DNA of 13,990 nucleotides from UBA1724 sp016302315 (lineage in GTDB: Bacteria > Verrucomicrobiota > Lentisphaeria > Oligosphaerales > Oligosphaeraceae): contig JAEDNW010000056.1 in the NCBI GenBank assembly GCA_016302315.1, forward strand, positions 1 through 13,990, in the 5' to 3' direction. Shown here piece after piece: positions 1 to 6,458 of this stretch (the first letter of the stretch is position 1; each line of letters opens with the position of its first letter). A model generated the notes under the pieces. It saw only the letters and a list, made by a program, of their open reading frames with translations. It did not search any database and was not told where the DNA came from. The translations under genes and the position numbers were made by a program.

Positions 1-99
1 GGTTTCCGGGGGGATGAATATGGTTTTTAGTAAAGAATATTCAAAAACTCACAATTTTGATGCCGCTCAGTAAGCGAGCATTCATCCCCAGGGAAAACC
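1..99. repeat. Imperfect inverted repeat enclosing about 60 bp
   Basis: The left arm (1-19) and the reverse complement of the right arm (80-99) agree closely. Both contain GGGGATGAAT (10-19, pairing with 80-89) and a GGTTT(T)CC block (1-7, pairing with 92-99). The 60-bp interior is AT-rich on its left side and holds a small hairpin, CGCT-CAGTA-AGCG. The left arm touches the window edge, so the element may extend further. It lies downstream of the last gene of the mnmG operon. I see no protein-coding gene in it. It could be a structured RNA, a MITE-like element or part of a 3' end; the sequence does not decide. Confidence 0.4.
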
Positions 100-110
100 C
101 TTGGCGCTAT

Positions 111-143
111 TTCCACCCCCGCTTGCGGGGGACGTGGGTGGAA
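111..143 (-). terminator. GC-rich stem-loop after the mnmG operon, possible 3' end
   Basis: An outer stem TTCCACCC (111-118) can pair with GGGTGGAA (136-143). A competing inner stem CCCCCGC (116-122) pairs with GCGGGGG (125-131). The structure begins 8 bases after the stop codon of the thioredoxin-like gene, where a terminator is expected. There is no U-tract after the stem on the minus strand, so intrinsic termination is doubtful; it may instead be an RNA-stabilising 3' hairpin. Confidence 0.35.
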
Positions 144-150
144 TCTCGCC

Positions 151-636
151 CTAATTTTCCGGGAGGGCGGGTTTTTCCGGGGGGGGTGGGAAGGCCAGCA
201 GTTCCTCCTGAGTGCGGGGGAGTTTACCCCGCATCAGCTCCTGGCCCTGGGCGTCAAAGAGGATGGCCAAAGGGAGATCCTGTTCCTGGCATTGGAAGGC
301 TTGGGAAAAGAGCGTCTCATTTTCCGGGGCATCCAGGGTCACGGCCACCACGGTGAATCGGTTTTGGAGGGCGGGGGAATTCTCGGCCAGCTTCACCACC
401 GCCTCCAGCTCCTGGCGCATCTCCTGGTTTCCCAGGGCCACCAGGAGCGGCAGGGGGGGGGCTGGGCGGGCGGGTTTTCCCTCCAGGAGGCTTTTCCCCG
501 GGGTGGCCGGGGGCGGCGGGGGAGTTTGGGACACCCGGGAATCCTGCCGCCAGAACACCCAGGCCATGGCCAGGACTACGATGGTGTAGATGACCATCCG
601 GGGGCCCAGAAACGAGGAAAACCGCTGCTGCATCAT
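151..636 (-). CDS. Small membrane-anchored protein with thioredoxin-like fold, no CxxC
   Basis: 161 residues. Residues about 14-29 form one hydrophobic segment (MVIYTIVVLAMAWVFW) after a short basic N-terminus, so the protein is probably anchored with its C-terminal part in the periplasm. A proline-rich linker (about 38-62) follows. The rest (about 63-150) has a thioredoxin-like look: a strand RFTVVAVTLD, later DLPLAILFDAQGQEL with the cis-Pro-like LP and the D-x-x-G turn. No CxxC is present (one Cys only), so a disulfide reductase role is unlikely. The C-terminus is again proline-rich. It is the last gene after mnmG and rdgB, starting 12 bases after the rdgB stop. The upstream of two adjacent ATGs is chosen because it gives the 8-base SD spacing seen in neighbouring genes. 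Function is not recognised; the fold call is an inference. Confidence 0.7.
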   Translation of the reverse strand: MMQQRFSSFLGPRMVIYTIVVLAMAWVFWRQDSRVSQTPPPPPATPGKSLLEGKPARPAPPLPLLVALGNQEMRQELEAVVKLAENSPALQNRFTVVAVTLDAPENETLFSQAFQCQEQDLPLAILFDAQGQELMRGKLPRTQEELLAFPPPPEKPALPEN

Positions 637-644
637 GGGAATGC

Positions 645-650
645 CCTCCT
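645..650 (-). promoter_or_regulatory. Shine-Dalgarno of the thioredoxin-like gene, overlapping the rdgB stop
   Basis: The minus strand reads TAGGAGG, in which the TAG stop of rdgB runs into AGGAGG, 8 bases before the ATG ending at 636. Ribosomes finishing rdgB therefore sit on this site, suggesting translational coupling. Confidence 0.75.
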
Positions 651-1257
651 ATTCTCTGCCTGGGGCGGCGGGATTTCCGGAGAAGAACTGGGCTACCGCC
701 TTCTCCAGGGCCCGGGCCCGGTGGCTCAGCTGATTTTTCACGGAGGCGGGGAGTTCTCCGAAGGTCTGTTCGTAGCCCTGGGGGATGAAGGCGGGATCAT
801 AGCCGAAGCCGCCCTCTCCCTGGGGAGCCAGGGCCATATGCCCCGCCACCTCTCCCCGGACACATCCCCGAAGCGCACCCGTCTCATCCGCCAGGGCAAT
901 GGCGCAGACAAAACGGGCCCGGCGATCCTCCACCCCCTGGAGTTTTCCCAGAACCTTGGCCAGATTCCGTCCGTCGTTGCCTCCTTCGCCGGCATAGCGG
1001 GCGGAAAAGACCCCGGGTTCTCCCCCCAGGGCCAGCACTTCCAGTCCCGAATCATCCGCCATCACAGAGCAATGGAAGGCGGCGGCGGCCTGGCAGGCCT
1101 TCTTGGCCGCGTTTTCCTCGAAGGTGGCGCCATCCTCCACCACCTCCGGCATTCCCCCCATTTCCCCGGCGCCAATCACCTGGTGGCCAAGGGGTTCCAG
1201 CATGGCACGAAACTCCTGCAGTTTGTGGGCATTGGATGTGGCAATGACAATTCTCAT
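649..1257 (-). CDS. rdgB: XTP/dITP diphosphatase (RdgB/HAM1 family)
   Basis: 202 residues, normal for the family. The enzyme hydrolyses dITP, XTP and ITP to the monophosphates plus pyrophosphate, keeping deaminated purines out of DNA and RNA; it is cytoplasmic and needs a divalent metal. Family motifs are present in order: TSNAHK at 7-12, ADDSGLEV at 67-74 with the catalytic/metal acidic residues, PGVFSARYAG at 81-90, FGYDPAF at 151-157 and SHRA at 178-181. The start codon lies in a 4-bp ATGA overlap with the stop of mnmG and has an AAGGAG Shine-Dalgarno 8 bases upstream inside mnmG, so the two genes are coupled. A membrane-anchored thioredoxin-like gene follows 12 bases later. Nothing is truncated. 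Confidence is high from motifs alone. Confidence 0.95.
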   Translation of the reverse strand: MRIVIATSNAHKLQEFRAMLEPLGHQVIGAGEMGGMPEVVEDGATFEENAAKKACQAAAAFHCSVMADDSGLEVLALGGEPGVFSARYAGEGGNDGRNLAKVLGKLQGVEDRRARFVCAIALADETGALRGCVRGEVAGHMALAPQGEGGFGYDPAFIPQGYEQTFGELPASVKNQLSHRARALEKAVAQFFSGNPAAPGRE

Positions 1258-3086
1258 GCTCTTGGCTCCTTGCGTTTCCGCAGATGCACCTGGAGGATGC
1301 TGATTTCCGCCGGGGTGACCCCGTCAATGCGGGCGGCCTGGCCCAGGTTCTCAGGACGGCGCTTCTCCAGCTTCTGCCGGGCCTCCGAGGAAATTCCCGG
1401 CATTTGGAAGGAGAAGTCGGCGGGAATCGGCCAGGCCTCCAGTTCCCGCATCCCCTTGGCCTGCTCCTGCTGCTGGGCAAGATATCCGGCATAGCGGATA
1501 TCCACCGTGAGCTGCTGCAGCGCCCGGGGAGGAAGGACCGGCAATTCGGAATGGGTCTCGTAGTGGAAATCCGGACGGGCCAGCAATTCCAGGACACTGT
1601 GTCCCGCCAGCCGCACCCGGGCCAAAGTCTCCCGGGCGCGCTGGATCTCCTCCTCCAGAGCCTCCACCCGCTGGAGAGCGTCGCCGGTGGCCAGGCCGTA
1701 GTGATGTCCCAGAGCCGTCAGGCGGCGGTCCGCATTGTCCTGGCGCAGGGCCAGGCGGAATTCTGCCCGGGAGGTGAAGAGGCGGTAGGGTTCCACAATC
1801 TCCTTGGTGACCAGATCGTCCACCATCACCCCCAGATAGGCCTGATCCCGCCGGAGCCGGAGGGGGTCACCCAGGGCGCAGGCCTTTCGGGCGGCATTCA
1901 GGCCCGCCAGCAGTCCCTGTCCTGCCGCCTCCTCGTAGCCGGAGGTGCCATTGATCTGGCCTGCCAGGAAGAGGGTGGGATAGCGGCGGACGGCCAGGGA
2001 GGTATCCAGCTGGCTGGGGAAGACGAAGTCGTATTCGATGGCGTAGGCGTAGCGGGAGATGAAGGCCTTTTCGCATCCGGGGATGGAGTGCACCATCTGC
2101 CACTGGACCTCCACGGGCATGGAGGTGGAGAGTCCGTTGAGGTAATATTCGTCGGTGGAGTCTCCCTCGGGCTCCACGAAGATATGGTGGCAGGAGTGGG
2201 TGGCGAAGCGGACCACCTTGTCCTCGAAGGAGGGGCAATAGCGGGTGCCGATGCCCCGGATGGCTCCGGAATACATGGCGGAGCGATGGAGATTGTCCAG
2301 AATCAGCTGTCGGGTCTGTTCCGTGGAGTGGGTCAGGTAGCAGCAACGCTGTTCCAGCTGGAGTTGTCCGAAGAAGGGGACATTTCCGCGGTCCTGGGGG
2401 CCGAAGGAGAATCCGGCGCCGGTGGTATCGGGGGGCTGGGGTTCCATGGAAGAGAAATCCAGGGTCTTTCCCAGAACCCGGACAGGGGTTCCCGTCTTCA
2501 GGCGTCCCATCTCCAGGCCCAGTTCTCCGGAGAGGAAGCGGGAGAGTTCCAGGGCGGCGGCATCCCCGGCCCGTCCCCCGGGGGTGCGATGGAGGCCGAA
2601 GTGGAGGGTTCCCCCCAGAAAAGTTCCGGTGGAAAGGACCACGGTGCGGGAGCGCCATTCCTCCCCCAGGGAAGTGCGGATGCCGCAGACCTGGCGATCC
2701 TTGTCCAGCAGAAGCCCCGTCACCTCCGCCTGGAGCATATCCAGGCCGGGCGTCTGCTCCATGACTATCTTCATCCGTTTCTGGTAGAGGGTCTTGTCGC
2801 ACTGTGCCCGGGGAGACTGGGCGGCGGCCCCCATGGAGGCGTTCAGCATCCGGAACTGCACGGTGGTGGCATCGGCATTCCGGCCCATCTCGCCCCCCAG
2901 GGCATCGATTTCCCGCACCAGCTGTCCCTTGGCCACTCCCCCGATACAGGGATTGCAGGACATCTGGGCCAGGTGGTCCTGGTTCAGGCTCAGGAGGAGC
3001 GTGTGGGCTCCCACCCGGGCCGCCGCCAGGGCGGCCTCGCATCCCGCATGGCCTCCCCCCACCACAATCACGTCATATTCGTCCAT
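1254..3086 (-). CDS. mnmG: tRNA uridine-34 5-carboxymethylaminomethyl modification enzyme MnmG (GidA)
   Basis: 610 residues, slightly shorter than the E. coli protein of about 629. With MnmE, MnmG installs the (carboxymethyl)aminomethyl group on U34 of tRNAs reading split codon boxes, using FAD, NADH and a methylene-tetrahydrofolate. Visible signatures are the FAD dinucleotide-binding GGGHAG at 10-15, SCNPCIGG at 43-50, PRAQCDK, the family motif RYCPSFEDK, FLAGQINGTSGYEEAAGQG in the FAD domain, and the C-terminal MnmE-interacting region ending in ARIDGVTPAEISILQ. The start is certain from the N-terminal strand MDEYDVIVVGGG. No Shine-Dalgarno precedes it; the upstream bases are pyrimidine-rich (TCTTTCCTCGGTTCT). 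It is the first gene of mnmG-rdgB-thioredoxin-like and overlaps rdgB by 4 bases. Only about 31 bases separate its ATG from the tRNA-Leu terminator, leaving no space for a standard promoter. No mnmE is in the window. Confidence 0.97.
   Translation of the reverse strand: MDEYDVIVVGGGHAGCEAALAAARVGAHTLLLSLNQDHLAQMSCNPCIGGVAKGQLVREIDALGGEMGRNADATTVQFRMLNASMGAAAQSPRAQCDKTLYQKRMKIVMEQTPGLDMLQAEVTGLLLDKDRQVCGIRTSLGEEWRSRTVVLSTGTFLGGTLHFGLHRTPGGRAGDAAALELSRFLSGELGLEMGRLKTGTPVRVLGKTLDFSSMEPQPPDTTGAGFSFGPQDRGNVPFFGQLQLEQRCCYLTHSTEQTRQLILDNLHRSAMYSGAIRGIGTRYCPSFEDKVVRFATHSCHHIFVEPEGDSTDEYYLNGLSTSMPVEVQWQMVHSIPGCEKAFISRYAYAIEYDFVFPSQLDTSLAVRRYPTLFLAGQINGTSGYEEAAGQGLLAGLNAARKACALGDPLRLRRDQAYLGVMVDDLVTKEIVEPYRLFTSRAEFRLALRQDNADRRLTALGHHYGLATGDALQRVEALEEEIQRARETLARVRLAGHSVLELLARPDFHYETHSELPVLPPRALQQLTVDIRYAGYLAQQQEQAKGMRELEAWPIPADFSFQMPGISSEARQKLEKRRPENLGQAARIDGVTPAEISILQVHLRKRKEPRA
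1266..1271 (-). promoter_or_regulatory. Shine-Dalgarno of rdgB inside mnmG
   Basis: AAGGAG on the minus strand, 8 bases before the rdgB ATG, within the last codons of mnmG. It fixes the rdgB start at the ATGA overlap. Confidence 0.7.
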
Positions 3087-3117
3087 AGAACCGAGGAAAG
3101 ACGAGCGTTAGGGAAAC

Positions 3118-3151
3118 AAAAAAACCTGGCCACCTCAAGGGTAGCCAGGTT
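3118..3151 (-). terminator. Intrinsic terminator after tRNA-Leu
   Basis: Stem of 12 bp with one C-A mismatch (AACCTGGCCACC at 3123-3134 against GGTAGCCAGGTT at 3140-3151) and a 5-base loop, followed on the minus strand by a run of seven T. It begins 5 bases after the tRNA CCA end. The start codon of mnmG is only about 31 bases beyond it. Confidence 0.85.
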
Positions 3152-3156
3152 GAAAC

Positions 3157-3243
3157 TGGTGCTCGGAGCGGGACTTGAACCCGCACGGATGTTACTCCAT
3201 TAGGCCCTCAACCTAACGCGTCTGCCAATTCCGCCACCCGGGC
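3157..3243 (-). tRNA. tRNA-Leu, anticodon GAG
   Basis: 87 bases including an encoded 3' CCA. On the minus strand it shows a 7-bp acceptor stem starting GCCCGGG, the leucine-type D-arm GCGGAATTGGCAGACGC, an anticodon stem TTAGG/CCTAA with loop TTGAGGG (anticodon GAG, reading CUU/CUC), a long class-II variable arm (GGA/TCC paired), and a T-arm GCGGG-TTCAAGT-CCCGC. Long variable arm, anticodon and A73 discriminator all agree with leucine. One oddity is that acceptor pair 3-70 is C-A and pair 7-66 is G-U. It has its own promoter upstream and a terminator immediately downstream. Confidence 0.95.
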
Positions 3244-3287
3244 AAATGAGAATGATTCGCGCCTGTCGCCAAGCGGGAAACGGGGAT

Positions 3288-3315
3288 ACTATAGCAAGAA
3301 TGAAACAGTTTGCAA
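3288..3315 (-). promoter_or_regulatory. Sigma-70-like promoter of tRNA-Leu
   Basis: On the minus strand, -35 TTGCAA (3310-3315), a 16-bp spacer, and -10 TATAGT (3288-3293) preceded by TGC, an extended -10. The predicted start near 3281 would give a leader of about 38 bases before the tRNA. It lies in the gap between lptD and the tRNA. That gap (3244-3404) otherwise holds only an imperfect hairpin around 3355-3390 with no U-tract. Confidence 0.7.
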
Positions 3316-3404
3316 CTCCCGCCCCGGAAATTTGGCAATTCTTTTCCTTTTAGCCGCCCACCTCCTAGAACCCCAGGGAGTTCCCGGAGAGGGGGGCGAG
3401 GGCG

Positions 3405-5738
3405 TTAGAGATTCAGGTTGAGCTTCACGTTGGGGAAGGCGGTGAGGCGCAGGAGGATCATGACCTGGAAATCGTGGTCATCCCAGCCCACGCCGCCCAC
3501 CAGGGTCCAGCAATGGAGCTGGCGTGTCAGGTAGTAGTGGTGTTCCTCCAGATTGTTCTTCTCGAAATCGTATTCCGCCCCCACTTCCAGGCTGGTCAGG
3601 GGATTGAGGGGGATGTTCACCTGGGCGGTAAGGGTGTCGGCGCTCTGGAAGTAGCGTTTCAGGTAGCCGGATTCCCCGGTGAAGTCCGCCAGGGTGGAGC
3701 CCATGGAGTAGACGGAGCGGGAGAGGTGGTTGTTGCGGTAGACATAGCGGAGGCTGAAGGAGCCGGTCTCCTCCCTGCCGAAGCGAATGCCCAATTCCCC
3801 GCGCTGGATGCGCCCTGCCCCCACATCGTGAAGGAGGGTGCCCCACAACCGCAGATTCTCCCGGGGCTGCAGGCTCAGGCGACTTCCCAGGTCACCCCAA
3901 TGCCGCTGGGTCTCGTCCCCGGGCTGGTGGTGGACATCCAGATAGTTTTCCAGGGAGAGGAGGGTGCGGAGGCAGCCGGACTCCCCTCGGGTCATCCAGC
4001 GCTGTTCCAGGCCCACCCGCAGGAAATTCTGGCGCTGGAGCCGGTCGATTTCGTCAAAGAAGTAGAGATACTCACGGTCCACGGAGGGGGCGCCGGCGTA
4101 GGTGTAGTTGAAGTAGGGTTCCGCCACATGGCGCAGTCCCTTCATATCCAGCCAGGGGCATTCGGCCTTGCTCCATTCTCCGATCAGGGAGGTTCTGCCC
4201 TCCACTCCCCATTCCGTGGCAACTCTGGTGCGGGCGCCGCCCCGGCGGTCATAGCGTCCCTTCACCGGGGAGAGGCCGGCAGGATCATCGGGATTGTCGG
4301 CGTTGATCCAGTCCGCCAGTTCCTCCTGGGAGACGCCCTGGCGGCTGCTGCGGGAGTAGGAGGTCACCCGGAGGCTGGCCCGGGGCGTCAGGGTGAAGGC
4401 ATCCAGGAATTCCAGGGGCATCTGGAGCGTATGGAGGGTATCCGCCCGGAAGGCGCCGTAGTCCGCCGGGTCTCCGTGGAGGCTTTCCTGATAGAGGGGA
4501 GAGGGGATGAATTCCCGTCTCTGGCGCTCGAAGTTCCGCCACTGCATGGTGTAGTATCCGGCGGAGGTATGGGAGGAGTAGACCAGAGGCAGGGGGGAAT
4601 TGGGCAGAGTCAGGCGTGGGATATCCAGCCGCCATTCCGGGAGCTGTTCTCCCACGGTGTAGAAGGTATTGAGCCGGGGGCGGACATTCAGGGAGGAGTG
4701 GAGCCATCCGATGTCGTAGGAGAGATTGGCGAAGGACTTGGGCTGTCCCCAGTGTCTCCAGTCGTGGCGGAACCAGTCATCCAGCATGGAGATATCGGAG
4801 AGGAGATCCACATTCAGGCGGAGGGACCATTGGGTATCCAGGGCTTCCCGCCAATAGAGTTTCAGGCGGTAGCGGTCTTCCTGGGAGCGGAAGCGCCGGT
4901 CGTATCCCCGTTCCGTTTCGGCGGGATCCCGGTCGTGGATTCCGTAGAGGCTGGTCTGCACCTCCCGCTTCTCGCCGTCCAGGTATTCCGTGGTCTGGCC
5001 CACTCCCAGGCCCCTCTTGCTCATGGCATCCACAAAGAGCTGGGAACTCCCTTTCCCTCCGTGCTGCCAGATCCTCCCCACCCGCAGATAGGCGCCGCGC
5101 TTTCCGGAGTATCCCGGGCGGAAGATCATGCCGGCGGTGGCCTCTGTGCTGCCCTGGAAGACCGGGAAATAGAAGACAGGCACATTGCCCACCCGGACGG
5201 TCATATGGCGGGCCACGAAGGTGCCGTCCTGGGGATTATAGGTGATCTTCTTGGCCTGGAGGCGGTAATGGGGTTCTTCCCGGTCGCAGGTGCTCATCCA
5301 GCCCTGCTTCACCACCTGGCCTTCCTGGTCTCCCAGGCTCTCCCCCGCCTCGCCGCCCAGATGCCAGACCTCCGTATCCAGCCGGAAGGGTCCGAAAGAG
5401 ACGGTCCGGGCATCCAGATTTCCCTGGAGAGAGGGGGCACGCCAGGTTCCCTTCCCCTCCATGGAGATCTCCACGCCGCCCTCTGCCTGGAAATCCCGGG
5501 TCTTCTGGTTGATGACAGCCCGCTGGCAGGTCATCCGGATGTCGCCGTAGTCAACCTGGACATTCCCCTCTGCCCGGGCCTCAGTGGCATCCACCCCGTA
5601 TTCCAGGGTGTCTGCCGAAATCTCCAGGAGAGTGGCGGCGAGGGCGGCAGCGTCCTCTCCCCAGGAGAACCGTGGGGCCAGACAAAGCAGGGCGGCCAGA
5701 AGCAGGATTCCCCTGAGGGTGGAGCGTGATGCGTGCAT
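3405..5738 (-). CDS. lptD: LPS-assembly outer-membrane protein LptD (OstA/Imp)
   Basis: 777 residues, close to the usual 750-800. LptD is the outer-membrane beta-barrel that, with the lipoprotein LptE, inserts lipopolysaccharide into the outer leaflet. A Sec signal peptide is evident (basic start, LRGILLLAALLCLAPRFSWG, cleavage near 27). Residues about 40-110 form the OstA/LptA-like beta-jellyroll domain (SADTLEYGVDATEARAEGNV, QVDYGDIRMTC). The family signature follows: C151-DREEPHYRLQAKKITYNP and the segment VGNVPVFYFPVF at about 183-194. The remainder is a long alternating barrel domain rich in R, Y and W, ending in NVKLNLNL. Cys71 and Cys151 lie in the N-terminal part, with others in the barrel, so disulfides like those of E. 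coli are possible but cannot be mapped. The gene is 51 bases downstream of the gmhA-like gene, separated by a pyrimidine-rich leader without Shine-Dalgarno. Confidence 0.92.
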   Translation of the reverse strand: MHASRSTLRGILLLAALLCLAPRFSWGEDAAALAATLLEISADTLEYGVDATEARAEGNVQVDYGDIRMTCQRAVINQKTRDFQAEGGVEISMEGKGTWRAPSLQGNLDARTVSFGPFRLDTEVWHLGGEAGESLGDQEGQVVKQGWMSTCDREEPHYRLQAKKITYNPQDGTFVARHMTVRVGNVPVFYFPVFQGSTEATAGMIFRPGYSGKRGAYLRVGRIWQHGGKGSSQLFVDAMSKRGLGVGQTTEYLDGEKREVQTSLYGIHDRDPAETERGYDRRFRSQEDRYRLKLYWREALDTQWSLRLNVDLLSDISMLDDWFRHDWRHWGQPKSFANLSYDIGWLHSSLNVRPRLNTFYTVGEQLPEWRLDIPRLTLPNSPLPLVYSSHTSAGYYTMQWRNFERQRREFIPSPLYQESLHGDPADYGAFRADTLHTLQMPLEFLDAFTLTPRASLRVTSYSRSSRQGVSQEELADWINADNPDDPAGLSPVKGRYDRRGGARTRVATEWGVEGRTSLIGEWSKAECPWLDMKGLRHVAEPYFNYTYAGAPSVDREYLYFFDEIDRLQRQNFLRVGLEQRWMTRGESGCLRTLLSLENYLDVHHQPGDETQRHWGDLGSRLSLQPRENLRLWGTLLHDVGAGRIQRGELGIRFGREETGSFSLRYVYRNNHLSRSVYSMGSTLADFTGESGYLKRYFQSADTLTAQVNIPLNPLTSLEVGAEYDFEKNNLEEHHYYLTRQLHCWTLVGGVGWDDHDFQVMILLRLTAFPNVKLNLNL

Positions 5739-5789
5739 GGGCTAGGTGGGTTGGATGAGGGAGGAAGAAGGGGGAAAAAGGCAGCGGAA

Positions 5790-6425
5790 CTAGAGGGGGA
5801 AGAAGGCTTCCTCCACAGAGAGGCAGAGGGTATGATAGACGGGCAGGTGGAGTTCCTGAATCCGGAAGGTCTCCCTGGCGGGCACCCGGATGGTCACATC
5901 CGCCTCCTGGGCCAGGCGTCCCCCCGCCTCTCCCGTCATGCCCAGAACCGTCAGCCCCAGGCTGCGGGCGATGGTCACCGCCAAATGCACATTCCGGGAG
6001 TTTCCGGAGGTGGAGATTCCCAGGAGCATATCTCCCGGACGAGCCAGGGCCAGGAGGGCCTGGGCATAGTCCATCTGGCCATCCAGATCATTGCGGACGG
6101 CACTTAAGGCGGCGGGAAAGCCGGAGAGGGGAATGCAGCGCAGGCCCTGCTGCAGGGTCTTCCCCAGGAACGCCCCGTCCTGGGCATCCACCTTCGCCAG
6201 GGTATCCGCCAGAGATTTCTCCAGAGGACGACGGCGGCAGAATCCCTTGAGGAACTCTCCGGCGATATGATCCGCATCGGAGCAGGAGCCCCCGTTGCCA
6301 CAGGTGAAGAGGGTGGCGCCACGGCGGAATCCCTCTTCCAGAAGCCGGGCCGTCTCCTGGATTTGGGGCAGGCAGACAGAAAGGCAGGGATAGTGTTCCA
6401 GGAGTCGTTCCAGAGGAGAAGGCAT
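5790..6425 (-). CDS. gmhA: Sedoheptulose-7-phosphate isomerase-like SIS protein (GmhA family)
   Basis: 211 residues, one SIS domain. GmhA converts sedoheptulose 7-phosphate into D-glycero-D-manno-heptose 7-phosphate, the first step of heptose synthesis for the LPS inner core; it is a cytoplasmic zinc enzyme. Phosphosugar-binding CGNGGSCSDADHIAGEF is at 42-58, and STSGNSRNV at 139-146 is the second SIS loop. His53 and Glu57, and Gln190 and His198 in RIQELHLPVYH, have the spacing of the E. coli metal/catalytic residues His61, Glu65, Gln172 and His180, which favours GmhA over a generic SIS protein. It lies between a rhomboid protease (33 bases upstream) and lptD (51 bases downstream), fitting an LPS operon. 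The gap before its ATG is almost all pyrimidine, with no Shine-Dalgarno. Other heptose genes are not in the window. Confidence 0.85.
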   Translation of the reverse strand: MPSPLERLLEHYPCLSVCLPQIQETARLLEEGFRRGATLFTCGNGGSCSDADHIAGEFLKGFCRRRPLEKSLADTLAKVDAQDGAFLGKTLQQGLRCIPLSGFPAALSAVRNDLDGQMDYAQALLALARPGDMLLGISTSGNSRNVHLAVTIARSLGLTVLGMTGEAGGRLAQEADVTIRVPARETFRIQELHLPVYHTLCLSVEEAFFPL

Positions 6426-6458
6426 GGTCTTGCAGAAAGGCAGAGGGAGGAGAAGAGG

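Noticed and set aside
1..99. CRISPR repeat unit or array edge
   Set aside because: The two similar blocks are inverted rather than direct, are not identical, and occur only once.
292..1494. Plus-strand open frame of 400 codons opposite the rdgB region
   Set aside because: Crosses three real minus-strand genes and has no family resemblance.
3087..3117. Promoter for mnmG between the tRNA terminator and the ATG
   Set aside because: About 30 bases without -10 or -35-like hexamers, too short for a promoter plus leader.
1284..3203. Plus-strand open frame of 639 codons opposite mnmG
   Set aside because: It is the antisense of a clear mnmG, is Gly/His-rich with no recognisable domain, and runs into the tRNA gene. 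GC-rich genes often leave the opposite frame open.
3316..3404. Intrinsic terminator after lptD
   Set aside because: Only an imperfect hairpin with no following U-run is seen, so lptD termination cannot be assigned here.
3474..5729. Plus-strand open frame of 751 codons opposite lptD
   Set aside because: Antisense shadow of lptD with low-complexity Gly/Ala/Val/Glu composition and no motif.
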